A stretch of DNA of 43,556 nucleotides, taken from Pararcticibacter amylolyticus. GTDB taxonomy: Bacteria; Bacteroidota; Bacteroidia; Sphingobacteriales; Sphingobacteriaceae. Each line of letters starts with the position of its first letter. The first letter of the stretch is position 1. The stretch lies in NCBI RefSeq assembly GCF_003130405.1, contig NZ_QEAS01000001.1:485762-529317 (forward strand). Direction: 5' to 3'. Below the pieces are notes generated by a model. The model ran no database searches, was not told the origin of the DNA, and saw only the letters and a list, made by a program, of their open reading frames with translations. Below, piece after piece: positions 17,815 to 27,222 of the stretch. The position numbers were made by a program, and so were the translations under genes.

Positions 17815-17910
17815 CGGCGTGTCCGTTCGTTCTGATTTTATAATATATTGTTTTTCACCCATATTGGATCTGTGGTTTTCGGGATAAACAGGGCGCACAA
17901 CGTCCTTTTG

Positions 17911-20496
17911 ATGAAATTTTTCAGGGTAATTCTTTTTTTCATTCTGGCATTTTCCTGTTCTGCTGAGCTTTTCTCGCAAACAAAGGGCAAATCTTCCGGC
18001 AAAACGGATAAAAAGAAAACAGAGAGTCGTGCTGACAGTGCTGATACTGATAAGAAGAGCAGCGGCAAGTCGTATAAAGAACTTTTGAAGAAGGCGACTA
18101 CGGTTAAGGGGATCTTTGACGTACATCGTGTTGACAATGATTTCTATTTTGAAATCCCGCTTCGCTGGATGCAAAGGGATTTTTTACTGGTGAACAAGAT
18201 CTCGTCTGTTCCGCTGTCTATCAATGAGGCGGGGATTAACAAAGGGATGAACACCGAGAATAAGGTGATCCGCTTTTCGCTAAACAAGAGAGCAGGAACG
18301 GTTTGGGTGAAAACCATAGTCCCCCAGGTAGAGTCGCCCGCAGCTGATGCAATCACACAGTCTGTCAGGGATAATTTTACCGGATCTGTAATTGAATCCT
18401 TTAAAATAGAAGCTTACAATACCGATTCATCAGCGGTAGTGGTAAAAGTAAACCGGGTATTCGACGGTACGGACAAGAGCTTTAATGATGTGTTTAACGA
18501 TATCGGGCTGGGTACAAGTGTCAAAACATCGCTTTCGGCGATAGAGAATATTAAAGCTTTCCCTCAGAACCTGGTAGTAAAGTCTCTTTTAAGCACTACG
18601 GTGACAGAAGGAAGCAATTCTCTGCCGGTAAGCGTGAAGGTGACCACAAACGTGCTTCTTCTTCCTGAAATTCCAATGGTACCACGCTTTGGCGATAAGC
18701 GGATAGGATTCTTCACAACACCGAGATGGTACTTCTCAGACCGCCAGCAGCAAATGGAATCACGTGAGCTGATCACAAGATGGAGACTGGAGCCAAAACC
18801 CGAGGACCGGGAGCGATATAAACGCGGCGAGCTGGTTGAGCCCATTAAGCCGATCATCTTTTTTATCGATCCGGCAACTCCACGCCAATGGGTAGGTGCG
18901 ATTAAATCAGGCATCAACGACTGGCAGAAAGCGTTTGAACAGGCTGGATTTAAAAATGCTATTCAGGCAAAGGAAGTAAGAGATACGGCAGATTTCGATG
19001 CCGACGATGTCAGGTATTCGGTTGTAACATACGCTGCATCGCCGAAGTCGAATGCTATGGGACCAGCAGTGATCGATCCGCGTTCGGGGGAAATCCTGGA
19101 GTCGGATGTAATCTGGTGGCACAATGTGATGACATCATTAAAATACTGGATGCGGATCCAGACGGGGGCTATTGATTCTGCAGCGCGGGCAAGAAATCTG
19201 TCTGAAACGTTAATGGCCAATGCCATCCGGTTCGTATCCTCTCATGAAATCGGACACACACTTGGATTAAAACACAATATGGGGGCCTCTGCAGCATTTC
19301 CGGTCGATTCCCTTCGTTCTCCTTCTTTTACTGCCCGTATGGGGGGAACGGCTCCATCTATCATGGACTATGCCCGTTTCAACTATGTCGCCCAGCCGGA
19401 AGATAATGTCAGGAACATTAATCCCCAGATAGGCGTATACGACAAATATGCAATTGAATGGGGATACCGGTGGCTTGACATGAATGATCCGCATCAGGAG
19501 TTGCCGGTATTGCAGAACTGGCTGAGGAAACACGAGAATGATCCGCTGTACAAGTATGGAGAGCAGCAGGAATCACAGAATATTGTTGACCCGCGTTCAC
19601 AGTCGGAAGACCTGGGAGATAACAGTGTGAAAGCGAGTTATTATGGTCTTCAGAACCTCAGGCGTATTGTTCCGCAGATAAGCACAATTGCAGCATCCGA
19701 AGGTGATGATTATTACGAAGCCGGAAAACTTCTGCTGGCGGCTATTCAGCAGTGGCAGATGTATGCGGGACACGTAACCGCGAACATTGGCGGATTTTAT
19801 CTTGAAAATGCGGTAAAGGGAGATGGCAAGGGCGCCTGGATGCCGGTGCCTGTACAGCGCCAGGAAGAAGCATTCAACTTTCTTCGGAAAGAAGTTTTCA
19901 GCATGCCGGAATGGCTGGTTGAGCCGCAGCTCCTCTCAAAATTCCTGCCTACTCAGGATTCACCGGTAGGCCCCTTTGAGTACACCCCCTATAATGTTCG
20001 CAGAAATGCGCAATACGATGTGATCTATAAGCTTTTTGCCGATGAGCGCCTGATGCGCATGACGGAGGCTGAGGCTTTCTGGGGTAAAGAACATGTATTT
20101 ACAGCAACAGAGCTTTTCGGAAGGATGCATGCTGAAGCTTTTCGGCCAACTATCAAAGGGAGATCACTGGGTATTTACGATAGGATGTTTCAGCAGAACT
20201 TCGTGGATGCGCTGCTCGTCAGCTCCGGTAAACTGCTCGAGAAGCTGTCGGCAAAAAGTCTGCATGATGAATGCCATTATATGCAGGTAGATGAGGGCTT
20301 CGGCGGGGAGCACGTCTTGAGGAACATAAATGTAAGCCTCATGTCGCGTACATCGGAAGCTGCGATGCTTAAGCGCGCCGAACTTTTAAAGATATTCCGG
20401 CTGCTGGAACGCAAACAAAAATCTGGTGACGAGGTGACGCGTGCGCACTACCAGGACCTGATGCTCAGGATTCGCCGCGGACTTAATATTCAATAG
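17911..20496 (+). CDS. Secreted zinc-dependent metalloprotease (DUF5118/DUF5117/DUF4953)
   Basis: An 861-residue exported metzincin-type protease. The start chosen is MKFFRVILFFILAFSCSAELFSQ, giving a signal peptide; upstream in-frame codons lack one. After a Lys/Ser-rich linker come DUF5118 (YKELLKKATTVKGIFDVHR), DUF5117, then the DUF4953 catalytic region with HEIGHTLGLKH, where His445, His449 and His455 bind zinc and Glu446 is the base. A Met-turn candidate follows in SIMDYARFNY. Proteins of this architecture are commonly encoded beside SusC/SusD pairs in Bacteroidota, as here (SusC starts 15 nt downstream). Likely role: periplasmic or surface peptide cleavage coupled to uptake. The specificity is unknown. 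Confidence 0.92.
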   Translation: MKFFRVILFFILAFSCSAELFSQTKGKSSGKTDKKKTESRADSADTDKKSSGKSYKELLKKATTVKGIFDVHRVDNDFYFEIPLRWMQRDFLLVNKISSVPLSINEAGINKGMNTENKVIRFSLNKRAGTVWVKTIVPQVESPAADAITQSVRDNFTGSVIESFKIEAYNTDSSAVVVKVNRVFDGTDKSFNDVFNDIGLGTSVKTSLSAIENIKAFPQNLVVKSLLSTTVTEGSNSLPVSVKVTTNVLLLPEIPMVPRFGDKRIGFFTTPRWYFSDRQQQMESRELITRWRLEPKPEDRERYKRGELVEPIKPIIFFIDPATPRQWVGAIKSGINDWQKAFEQAGFKNAIQAKEVRDTADFDADDVRYSVVTYAASPKSNAMGPAVIDPRSGEILESDVIWWHNVMTSLKYWMRIQTGAIDSAARARNLSETLMANAIRFVSSHEIGHTLGLKHNMGASAAFPVDSLRSPSFTARMGGTAPSIMDYARFNYVAQPEDNVRNINPQIGVYDKYAIEWGYRWLDMNDPHQELPVLQNWLRKHENDPLYKYGEQQESQNIVDPRSQSEDLGDNSVKASYYGLQNLRRIVPQISTIAASEGDDYYEAGKLLLAAIQQWQMYAGHVTANIGGFYLENAVKGDGKGAWMPVPVQRQEEAFNFLRKEVFSMPEWLVEPQLLSKFLPTQDSPVGPFEYTPYNVRRNAQYDVIYKLFADERLMRMTEAEAFWGKEHVFTATELFGRMHAEAFRPTIKGRSLGIYDRMFQQNFVDALLVSSGKLLEKLSAKSLHDECHYMQVDEGFGGEHVLRNINVSLMSRTSEAAMLKRAELLKIFRLLERKQKSGDEVTRAHYQDLMLRIRRGLNIQ

Positions 20497-20511
20497 CAAT
20501 CAAAATCACAC

Positions 20512-23500
20512 ATGAATAGACTATTACTTTTTTTATGTATGCTGTTTCTCGGTGCGCAGGTGCAGGGGCAGCAGGTGACAATCAGGGGGCAGGTGCTCTC
20601 AGACGATGACGGGAAACCAGTTCCCGGCGCCTCGGTGATGGCCGATAAGTCGACAATTGGTGAACAGACTGAGGCCCCCGGCGTTATCCGGAGTTCGGCC
20701 CTGGGTACTGTAACGGACATAAACGGGAACTTCAGCCTGACGCTTCCTGCCGGTACCCGAACTATACGGGTGAGTTTTCTAGGCTTTGCCTCTAAAGTGA
20801 TCGATATCAGCGGAACGACTTTCGTAAAGGTACGCCTGGTCAATGATGAAAATCAGTTAAAGGAAGTAATTGTAACAGGCTATAACTCGATCAAAAAGAG
20901 TAAGAACACAACTGCATCAGCCAAGGTGAGCTTTGCCGACATCCGCCAGAGCGGTGTGGCAGGAGTTGACCAGATGCTGCAGGGTCAGGTGGCCGGCGTG
21001 GTGGTTACCACCCTGAACGGTGGCCCGGGTGCTGCACCTAAGATCAGGATCAGGGGAACGGCGTCCTTAAACGGGAACCAGGAGCCTCTCTGGGTTCTCG
21101 ACGGGATTCCTCTCGAAGGAGATAATATGCCTGCCATCCTGGATAAGGATAATATTGATCAGTTGCGTAATTTCCCTATTGCGGGAGTGAATCCTGATGA
21201 TATTGAAGATATCACCATTCTGAAGGATGCTGCGGCTACGGCTATCTATGGTGTAAGGGCTGCTAACGGGGTGATCGTGATCACGACAAAGAGGGGAAAG
21301 AAGGGTCCGATGCAGGTGAACGTGAATGCAAACTCATTCATCGGGCAGCGTCCTGATTTCAGCCGTTTGAATCTGATGAACTCCAATGAGAAAGTGGATT
21401 GGGAACTTGGCCTTGCCGCCCGTGAAGATCTCACTTTCCGCGATACTTATGGAGCTGTGGCCAGGATTCTGAATCAGAATGGTCAATTGAATGCTTTCCG
21501 TCAGGGAGGCTTCAGTGCTCTGAACTCTGTAACGCAGGATGCTATAAATAGTCTCAGGGCTGTTAATACAGATTGGGGAAAAGAATTATATCAGACTTCC
21601 GTGAATCAGCAGTATACTGCCAGCATCTCAGGTGGTACCGACGATGCAGATTATTATTTCTCTGCCGGGTATTATGATGAAAAAGGTGCTACCAGGGGCA
21701 CCGGTCTGAAGAGATACAATGTGACGTTGAAAACAAATCTGAAAGTTTCTGATAAGCTTAAGTTTGGCGCTGGTTTATTTGGTACAGCTTCTGATCGTAA
21801 AAGTTATATAACGGAAGCATCTGCACAGACCAATCCTGCTACCTATTCAAGGAATGCGAATCCTTATTTGCGTGTAAGGGATGAGAACGGAGCATACGTT
21901 TATGATCCTGACATTACCGGGGCAGCAAATCTCGTTGGTGATATCTATCTACCCTTTAATGCAGTAGAGGAGAGAGAAAACACTGATTATACTTTTAATA
22001 ATAAAAGTTTTAAAGGCCTTTTCAATGTTGAATGGAAAATCGTTCAGCCTTTGAAATTTCGCTCAGAGATGGGGATTCAGGTTGATGAGAACAATTCAGA
22101 GAAGTTCGGAGATCAGGAGAGTTTCTACGTCAGAAAGTTTCGTGCGGGAACATCTTATTATAACTCTGCTACAAAGAAATATGAGTATTTTCTTCCTGCG
22201 GGAGGCATAATTGAGAATCAGAATACCTCGTTTTTTCAATATAACTGGAAGAATATTCTGGAATTCAATACAGTGATCGATCAGAAGCATGAGATTGAAG
22301 CAATGGCTGGATCCGAGTTCAGACGGACAAATAATGATATTATCCTGAGCAGAGGATTCGGATATGATCCAAAGACTTTGACAACTAGTCCCATTGTTTA
22401 TCCTCAGGGATATAGTGCTACGTCAACTACAACCTATCAGCCATACAACAGGGTAAAAGCTCGTAATGCCTATGCATCCTTTTATGGCATTCTTTCCTAT
22501 ACCTACGATCGCCGGTATACTCTTTATGGTAGTATTCGTTATGATGGATCCGATTTGTTTGGGGTAGACCCTAAATACAAGTGGTTGCCAATCTACTCGG
22601 TGTCGGGTGCCTGGAATGCAAAACAGGAAAGTTTCCTGGAGGATGTGAAATGGTTGTCAAATCTGAAACTCAGGGCGTCTTATGGATTGCAGGGTAATAT
22701 TGATAAAACGACATCCCCGTTTGTTATGGGTACCTACCAAAATGGTGCGATCTTACCGGGTTATCCCGAACAACAGATTTCCATTCAAACACCTCCGAAT
22801 GATAAGTTGCGCTGGGAGAAAACCTCTACGCTGAATGGAGGAATCGACCTTGGTGTATTGAATAACCGGATTCAGCTGACAGTTGATTATTATAACCGGC
22901 ATAGTAAGGATCTGTTAGCAATGCGGGCCCTTCCTCTTGAAACGGGTTTTGCTTACCTGAATGTTAACTGGTCAAGAGTGAAAAACGAAGGTCTGGAGTT
23001 TTCTGTATACTCCCGTAATATTGAGACCCGTGATTTTAGCTGGTCGACCGATTTTAATATTTCCCGCAATAAAAGCAGGGTAACCAGGCAGATAGCGAAG
23101 GATACGGACCGGATGCCATCAAAAGAAGGTTATCCCGTCAACAGTGTTTTTGTAATCAGGACCGCCGGTCTGGATGATCAGGGATACCTGCAGTTCAACA
23201 GGGACGGACAGGTAGTACCTTTCGAAGATTATTTCAAGTTGTATGATCCGTGGGCTGACTTTTTCCCCGGAGAGTTGACGGAATCTTCGATGACTAATGA
23301 AGATTATAGAAATCTTTTTAGTTATGCAGGGGACGCAGATCCAAAATTCACTGGTGGCTTTATTAATAAGTTCAGATATAAGAGCTTTGATCTGGCTGTT
23401 ACAACAAGTTTCTTTATTGATCAGACCGTTCTTCGTCAGGATTCATATAATCCGGCACTTGTTGACAGAGGCAGAAATTATTCCGGACAGTTGATGAACA

Positions 23501-23868
23501 CCTGGACATCACAAAATGCAACTTCCACCCTCCCTCGTGTGATTGGTTATAATACAGAGAACGCAGAACGGTGGATGGTAAACCAGTGGTACTCTGTAGT
23601 AGATCCGATGAATACGTATCGGTACTATGATATCTGGGCGAAATCAATCAGTTATTTACGGGTGAACAGCATCAGACTGGGTTATACCCTTCCTTCCAAT
23701 ATCTCTAAACGCATTGGTGCCCGGAACCTGAGATTCAGTGTTGAGGGGAATAATCTCTTTGTCATCAGCAAAAATTACGACGGGTATTTCGATCCTGAGA
23801 CATATGGTAATATTTATGCTCAGCCTGTAACAAAAAGCATCAATATTGGTATTAACGCAAGCTTTTAA
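20512..23868 (+). CDS. SusC/RagA-family TonB-linked outer membrane transporter
   Basis: A 1118-residue outer-membrane importer in one operon with the upstream metalloprotease and the downstream SusD. The signal peptide is residues 1-19 (QVQG|QQ). The carboxypeptidase-regulatory-like domain (GKPVPGASVMADKST) carries an extra loop of about 20 residues (about 50-66) before GTVTDINGNFSL. The TonB-box region is KEVIVTGY (117-124). The plug follows (PLWVLDGIPLEGDN; ITILKDAAATAIYGVRAANGVIVI) and a barrel ending in an aromatic residue (INASF). It is full length. Context suggests peptides or protein breakdown products as substrate; this is inference. Confidence 0.95.
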   Translation: MNRLLLFLCMLFLGAQVQGQQVTIRGQVLSDDDGKPVPGASVMADKSTIGEQTEAPGVIRSSALGTVTDINGNFSLTLPAGTRTIRVSFLGFASKVIDISGTTFVKVRLVNDENQLKEVIVTGYNSIKKSKNTTASAKVSFADIRQSGVAGVDQMLQGQVAGVVVTTLNGGPGAAPKIRIRGTASLNGNQEPLWVLDGIPLEGDNMPAILDKDNIDQLRNFPIAGVNPDDIEDITILKDAAATAIYGVRAANGVIVITTKRGKKGPMQVNVNANSFIGQRPDFSRLNLMNSNEKVDWELGLAAREDLTFRDTYGAVARILNQNGQLNAFRQGGFSALNSVTQDAINSLRAVNTDWGKELYQTSVNQQYTASISGGTDDADYYFSAGYYDEKGATRGTGLKRYNVTLKTNLKVSDKLKFGAGLFGTASDRKSYITEASAQTNPATYSRNANPYLRVRDENGAYVYDPDITGAANLVGDIYLPFNAVEERENTDYTFNNKSFKGLFNVEWKIVQPLKFRSEMGIQVDENNSEKFGDQESFYVRKFRAGTSYYNSATKKYEYFLPAGGIIENQNTSFFQYNWKNILEFNTVIDQKHEIEAMAGSEFRRTNNDIILSRGFGYDPKTLTTSPIVYPQGYSATSTTTYQPYNRVKARNAYASFYGILSYTYDRRYTLYGSIRYDGSDLFGVDPKYKWLPIYSVSGAWNAKQESFLEDVKWLSNLKLRASYGLQGNIDKTTSPFVMGTYQNGAILPGYPEQQISIQTPPNDKLRWEKTSTLNGGIDLGVLNNRIQLTVDYYNRHSKDLLAMRALPLETGFAYLNVNWSRVKNEGLEFSVYSRNIETRDFSWSTDFNISRNKSRVTRQIAKDTDRMPSKEGYPVNSVFVIRTAGLDDQGYLQFNRDGQVVPFEDYFKLYDPWADFFPGELTESSMTNEDYRNLFSYAGDADPKFTGGFINKFRYKSFDLAVTTSFFIDQTVLRQDSYNPALVDRGRNYSGQLMNTWTSQNATSTLPRVIGYNTENAERWMVNQWYSVVDPMNTYRYYDIWAKSISYLRVNSIRLGYTLPSNISKRIGARNLRFSVEGNNLFVISKNYDGYFDPETYGNIYAQPVTKSINIGINASF

Positions 23869-23875
23869 ATAAAGT

Positions 23876-25195
23876 ATGAAAAAATTATTATCCGGAGCTC
23901 TTTTGCTGGTTCTCATATCAGCAAGCTCCTGTAAAAAATATCTGGATATAACGCCTGTTGGACGTGTGATGCCGGAAACAACAGAGGATTTCAGGGCCTT
24001 ACTTACAAGTGCCTATTCTCTTTTCCCTGAATTCAAAGGACAACTCGCTCTCCGAACGGATGAATTGATAATGAATGAGTATTCGGAGGATGCAGTTTAT
24101 TCAAGAGACATTTTCACCTGGAAAGATGGTTCTGCCGATCCGGCAACCACCGAATTTCCTTATCAGTCATTTTACCAGAGTGTATTTTACGCAACCGAGA
24201 TAATTACCAGTGCAGAAGAGAAAGCTGGGAAAAGTGCAGAGGTAGATCAAATCCGCGGAGAAGCTTATTTATTGCGTGCTTATTGCCATTTTGAGCTCCT
24301 GAATCTTTATGCGAAGCCATATAATAAGGAAACTGCATCAACTGATCGCGGTGTTCCTGTTTCTACTGAGATCGACCTCGAAAAGAAATTTGCACCGGCC
24401 CCAACTGAATCTGTTTATTCGCAAATCTTCTCAGATATTGAGAAGGCAGAGGAACTGATTAATATAACAACTTTCGAAACTGGTAAGAATTATCGTTTTA
24501 CACGCAGGGCAATGGAAGCATTCAAAGCACGGATCTATGAGTATCGCGGTGAATGGGAAAAAGCACTCAGTTCGGCAGAAAAAGCATTAGCTTTTAACAA
24601 TCAGCTGGAGGACTTGAACAACAGCAACCTTGTGCCGACGAATTTCCTTTCTGCAGAAAGCATCGTGGCCCTGGAAAGTACTCTTCCTTCATTGGTTAGC
24701 AGAGCAGTCTATGTTTCTCCTGATCTGATAAGCAAATACCAGGCAGGATCTGACCTTCGTTTAACAAAGTTTTACAGTAAAAGCGGAAGTCGCTACAATT
24801 CGTTGAAAACCGGTAGCGATCAGTTCAAAGTTACCTTCCGCAATGCCGAGATGTATCTCATCAAAGCAGAAGCCGCTTTCCAAACCGGCAATACAGCACT
24901 TGCACGTGAAACACTCCTTGCATTGAAAGCGAAGCGGTTCACTCCTCAGGGATATATTACGGAGTCTGCAAAAGTGGCTCAACTAAGCGGCCCTGCACTA
25001 CTATCTGAAATCCTGGCCGAGCGCACGCGTGAGCTTGCGTTAGAAGGCCACCGCTGGTACGACCTGCGCCGTTATGGCCAGCCCAGCATCACGCATCAAT
25101 TTAACGGAGAGACATTTGTTCTTCAGCAAAACGACCCCCGTTATACTTTGAGGTTCCCCGCTTCAGCAATACAGAATAATCCTAATCTGCAATAA
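23876..25195 (+). CDS. SusD/RagB-family outer-membrane lipoprotein
   Basis: A 439-residue substrate-binding lipoprotein for the SusC 7 nt upstream. The signal ends in the lipobox SASSC (Cys19), then KKYLDITPVGRVMPETTEDF, the classic SusD mature N-terminus. TPR-like helices follow (RGEAYLLRAYCHFELLNLY; MEAFKARIYEYRGEWEKAL), and the conserved C-terminal block ERTRELALEGHRWYDLRRYG is present. It is shorter than many SusD proteins (about 500-600) but complete. It is the last gene before a strong terminator. Confidence 0.95.
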   Translation: MKKLLSGALLLVLISASSCKKYLDITPVGRVMPETTEDFRALLTSAYSLFPEFKGQLALRTDELIMNEYSEDAVYSRDIFTWKDGSADPATTEFPYQSFYQSVFYATEIITSAEEKAGKSAEVDQIRGEAYLLRAYCHFELLNLYAKPYNKETASTDRGVPVSTEIDLEKKFAPAPTESVYSQIFSDIEKAEELINITTFETGKNYRFTRRAMEAFKARIYEYRGEWEKALSSAEKALAFNNQLEDLNNSNLVPTNFLSAESIVALESTLPSLVSRAVYVSPDLISKYQAGSDLRLTKFYSKSGSRYNSLKTGSDQFKVTFRNAEMYLIKAEAAFQTGNTALARETLLALKAKRFTPQGYITESAKVAQLSGPALLSEILAERTRELALEGHRWYDLRRYGQPSITHQFNGETFVLQQNDPRYTLRFPASAIQNNPNLQ

Positions 25196-25230
25196 ATTAA
25201 TGATTAAAATAGCAGTCTGATAAGCTGCAG

Positions 25231-25262
25231 AAACTCCGGTCTTTAAAAAACCGGAGTTTTTT
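25231..25262 (+). terminator. Terminator between SusD and the LytTR regulator
   Basis: 10-bp stem 25231-25240 (AAACTCCGGT) with 25250-25259, loop CTTTAAAAA, and a T-run to 25262. The regulator gene begins only 27 nt further on, so it either has its own weak promoter here or relies on read-through. Confidence 0.85.
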
Positions 25263-25289
25263 GTTTATTTTAATGCCTTCAAAATGGCA

Positions 25290-26045
25290 ATGAAGGTATT
25301 GATTGTTGAGGATGAAGAATTGACGGCCAGCGAACTCCGGGCTATTTTATCGGAAACAGATGCTTCCATTGAAGTATCTGCCGTAGCAGCGACTATTGAA
25401 GCGGCTGTCAAAATACTCAGGGAATCAGCTCCCGATCTGATCTTTATGGATATCCACCTGGGTGATGGCGATAGCTTTGAGATATTTCGCAGGACCGAGG
25501 TCAGGTGTCCGGTGATCTTTACAACCGCCTACGATCAGTATACGCTAAAGGCCTTTAAGAACCAGGGGATCGATTATATTCTTAAGCCCTATGACCGCCG
25601 GGATATAGAGCAATCACTAAAAAAGCTGAAGAGCCTGACAGAACAATCATTCCGGCAGGAAACCGAAACGCCGGTAAAGCCTCTGCAGCTATTGCCCGGA
25701 AGCCGCAACCGCTTTATGGTCAACCTGGGAAGCCGCATTAAGACGGTTAATGCCTCAGACATTGCATATTTCATGGCCGAAGGCAAATACCTTTATCTCT
25801 TCACCCGGGAAGGAGAGTCTTATATCCTGGATGAGACCATTACCAGCCTTGAGCCTCAGCTTTCACCCAGTGAGTTCTTCAGGATCAACCGCAAGTTTAT
25901 CATTCATATCAGCTCGATCCGGGAGATGTTTAAGCTTTCCCGTAACAGGATTAAAATAGTGCCCGATCCGGTACCTCCGGACAACCTCGCGGTAATTGTA
26001 AGTGAAGACCGGGCATCCTTGTTCAGGTCCTGGCTTAATATGTAA
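25290..26045 (+). CDS. LytTR-family response regulator
   Basis: A 251-residue DNA-binding response regulator. The receiver domain starts MKVLIVEDEEL, with acidic residues E8-D9, phospho-acceptor Asp54 in LIFMDIHLGDG, Thr in IFTTAYDQY and Lys in DYILKPYD. The LytTR domain is about 140-250 (YFMAEGKYLYLF; FFRINRKFIIHISSI). The second Met is taken as start because the paralogue at 42098 begins at the same residue; an ATG two codons earlier is also possible. There is no kinase next to it. The orphan LytS kinase at 16166 is the natural partner, so the pair would bracket the metalloprotease-SusCD operon. That pairing is inference. Confidence 0.92.
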   Translation: MKVLIVEDEELTASELRAILSETDASIEVSAVAATIEAAVKILRESAPDLIFMDIHLGDGDSFEIFRRTEVRCPVIFTTAYDQYTLKAFKNQGIDYILKPYDRRDIEQSLKKLKSLTEQSFRQETETPVKPLQLLPGSRNRFMVNLGSRIKTVNASDIAYFMAEGKYLYLFTREGESYILDETITSLEPQLSPSEFFRINRKFIIHISSIREMFKLSRNRIKIVPDPVPPDNLAVIVSEDRASLFRSWLNM

Positions 26046-26120
26046 GCTTTCTCATTTTCTTATCCTACATTAAGTTGGGGAGGATGGTAAGCACGCTACC
26101 TTAGCAATATAGAAACGAAG

Positions 26121-26128
26121 TAGATTTG
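26121..26128 (+). promoter_or_regulatory. Candidate -7 box of the alpha/beta hydrolase gene
   Basis: Perfect TAGATTTG (TAnnTTTG), 34 nt before the ATG. There is no TTG at the expected -33 distance. Confidence 0.45.
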
Positions 26129-26162
26129 TAATTGAATATTCATCACCTTAAAACAAATAACT

Positions 26163-27161
26163 ATGAGCACGTTAACAGGAAATGAGGTAAGCATCCTGCC
26201 AGTTGCAGAAGATCCTGCACTTTCAAAAGGAACAAAAGCATTTTTAGAAGCCCTGAATGCACCCGGAGGCCCCGGACTTGAAACGATGTCGCCCGAAGAC
26301 GCCCGCCAGGTACTGGTAGGAGCACAAAAATCGGTTGAAGTAGATTACTCTGGAATTGAAGAGTCGGAAAAAGAAATAACCGCAGACGGTTATAATATTA
26401 CCCTTAACATCGTGAGGCCCGAAGGAAGCACAGATATTTTGCCAGTCTTTATTTTCATCCATGGCGGCGGCTGGGTGCTGGGAGATTATCCTACCCACAA
26501 ACGGATGGTAAGAGACCTGGTGGTACTTTCGGGAGCGGCTGGGGTATTTGTTAATTATACGCCTTCTCCCGAAGCGCGCTATCCACAAGCTATTAATGAG
26601 ATTTATGCAGCAACTAAATGGGTAGCAGAAAACGGGCATGAAATTGGAGTTGATGGTAAGAACCTGGCTATCGTGGGAAATAGCGTAGGAGGAAATATGT
26701 CGGCTGTTACCGCCATCAAGGCGAAAGAGCAGGGCGGGCCAGAGATTAAATTGCAGATCTTGCTGTGGCCTGTTACCGATGCTACTTTTGAATGGGAATC
26801 GTATAAGAAATATGGGAAAGACCGTTTCCTGACTACTCCTCTTATGCAGTGGATGTTTGATCATTATACCACTGATCCGGAGGAACGGAAGCAGATCTAT
26901 CTGTCTCCTTTAAATGCCACTAAAGAGCAGCTGCAAGGCCTTCCTCCTGCTTTAATACAAGTTGCTGAGGCTGATATCCTGCGCGACCAGGGAGAGGCTT
27001 ACGGACGTAAACTGGACGAAGCGGGTGTTACGGTGACTACCATTCGTTATAACGGCATGATCCATGACTTTGGTTTACTGAATCCTCTCGCTCATCTTCC
27101 CCAGGTGAAATCCCTCTTTGTTCAGGCAGCAGCAGAGTTAAAGAAATATTTGGGTCTCTAA
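26163..27161 (+). CDS. Alpha/beta hydrolase, hormone-sensitive-lipase (HSL) type
   Basis: A 332-residue cytoplasmic esterase (Abhydrolase_3). The oxyanion-hole motif HGGGW is at 100-104. The nucleophile Ser174 lies in GNSVGGN, a GxSxG elbow. Asp271 (EADILRDQ) and His301 (GMIHDFGLL) complete the triad. There is no signal peptide. Such enzymes hydrolyse short-chain acyl esters; the natural substrate is not predictable. It is monocistronic with its own terminator. Confidence 0.9.
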   Translation: MSTLTGNEVSILPVAEDPALSKGTKAFLEALNAPGGPGLETMSPEDARQVLVGAQKSVEVDYSGIEESEKEITADGYNITLNIVRPEGSTDILPVFIFIHGGGWVLGDYPTHKRMVRDLVVLSGAAGVFVNYTPSPEARYPQAINEIYAATKWVAENGHEIGVDGKNLAIVGNSVGGNMSAVTAIKAKEQGGPEIKLQILLWPVTDATFEWESYKKYGKDRFLTTPLMQWMFDHYTTDPEERKQIYLSPLNATKEQLQGLPPALIQVAEADILRDQGEAYGRKLDEAGVTVTTIRYNGMIHDFGLLNPLAHLPQVKSLFVQAAAELKKYLGL

Positions 27162-27170
27162 GTTTGGTAT

Positions 27171-27212
27171 GGCGGGCCTGAGACTGTTTCAGACATCAGG
27201 CCTGCCTGTTTT
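27171..27212 (+). terminator. Terminator between convergent hydrolase and phosphatase genes
   Basis: 11-bp stem 27171-27181 (GGCGGGCCTGA) with 27196-27206 (one G-U), then TGTTTTG. It is placed 10 nt after the hydrolase stop codon. Confidence 0.75.
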
Positions 27213-27222
27213 GTTAAGCGGT

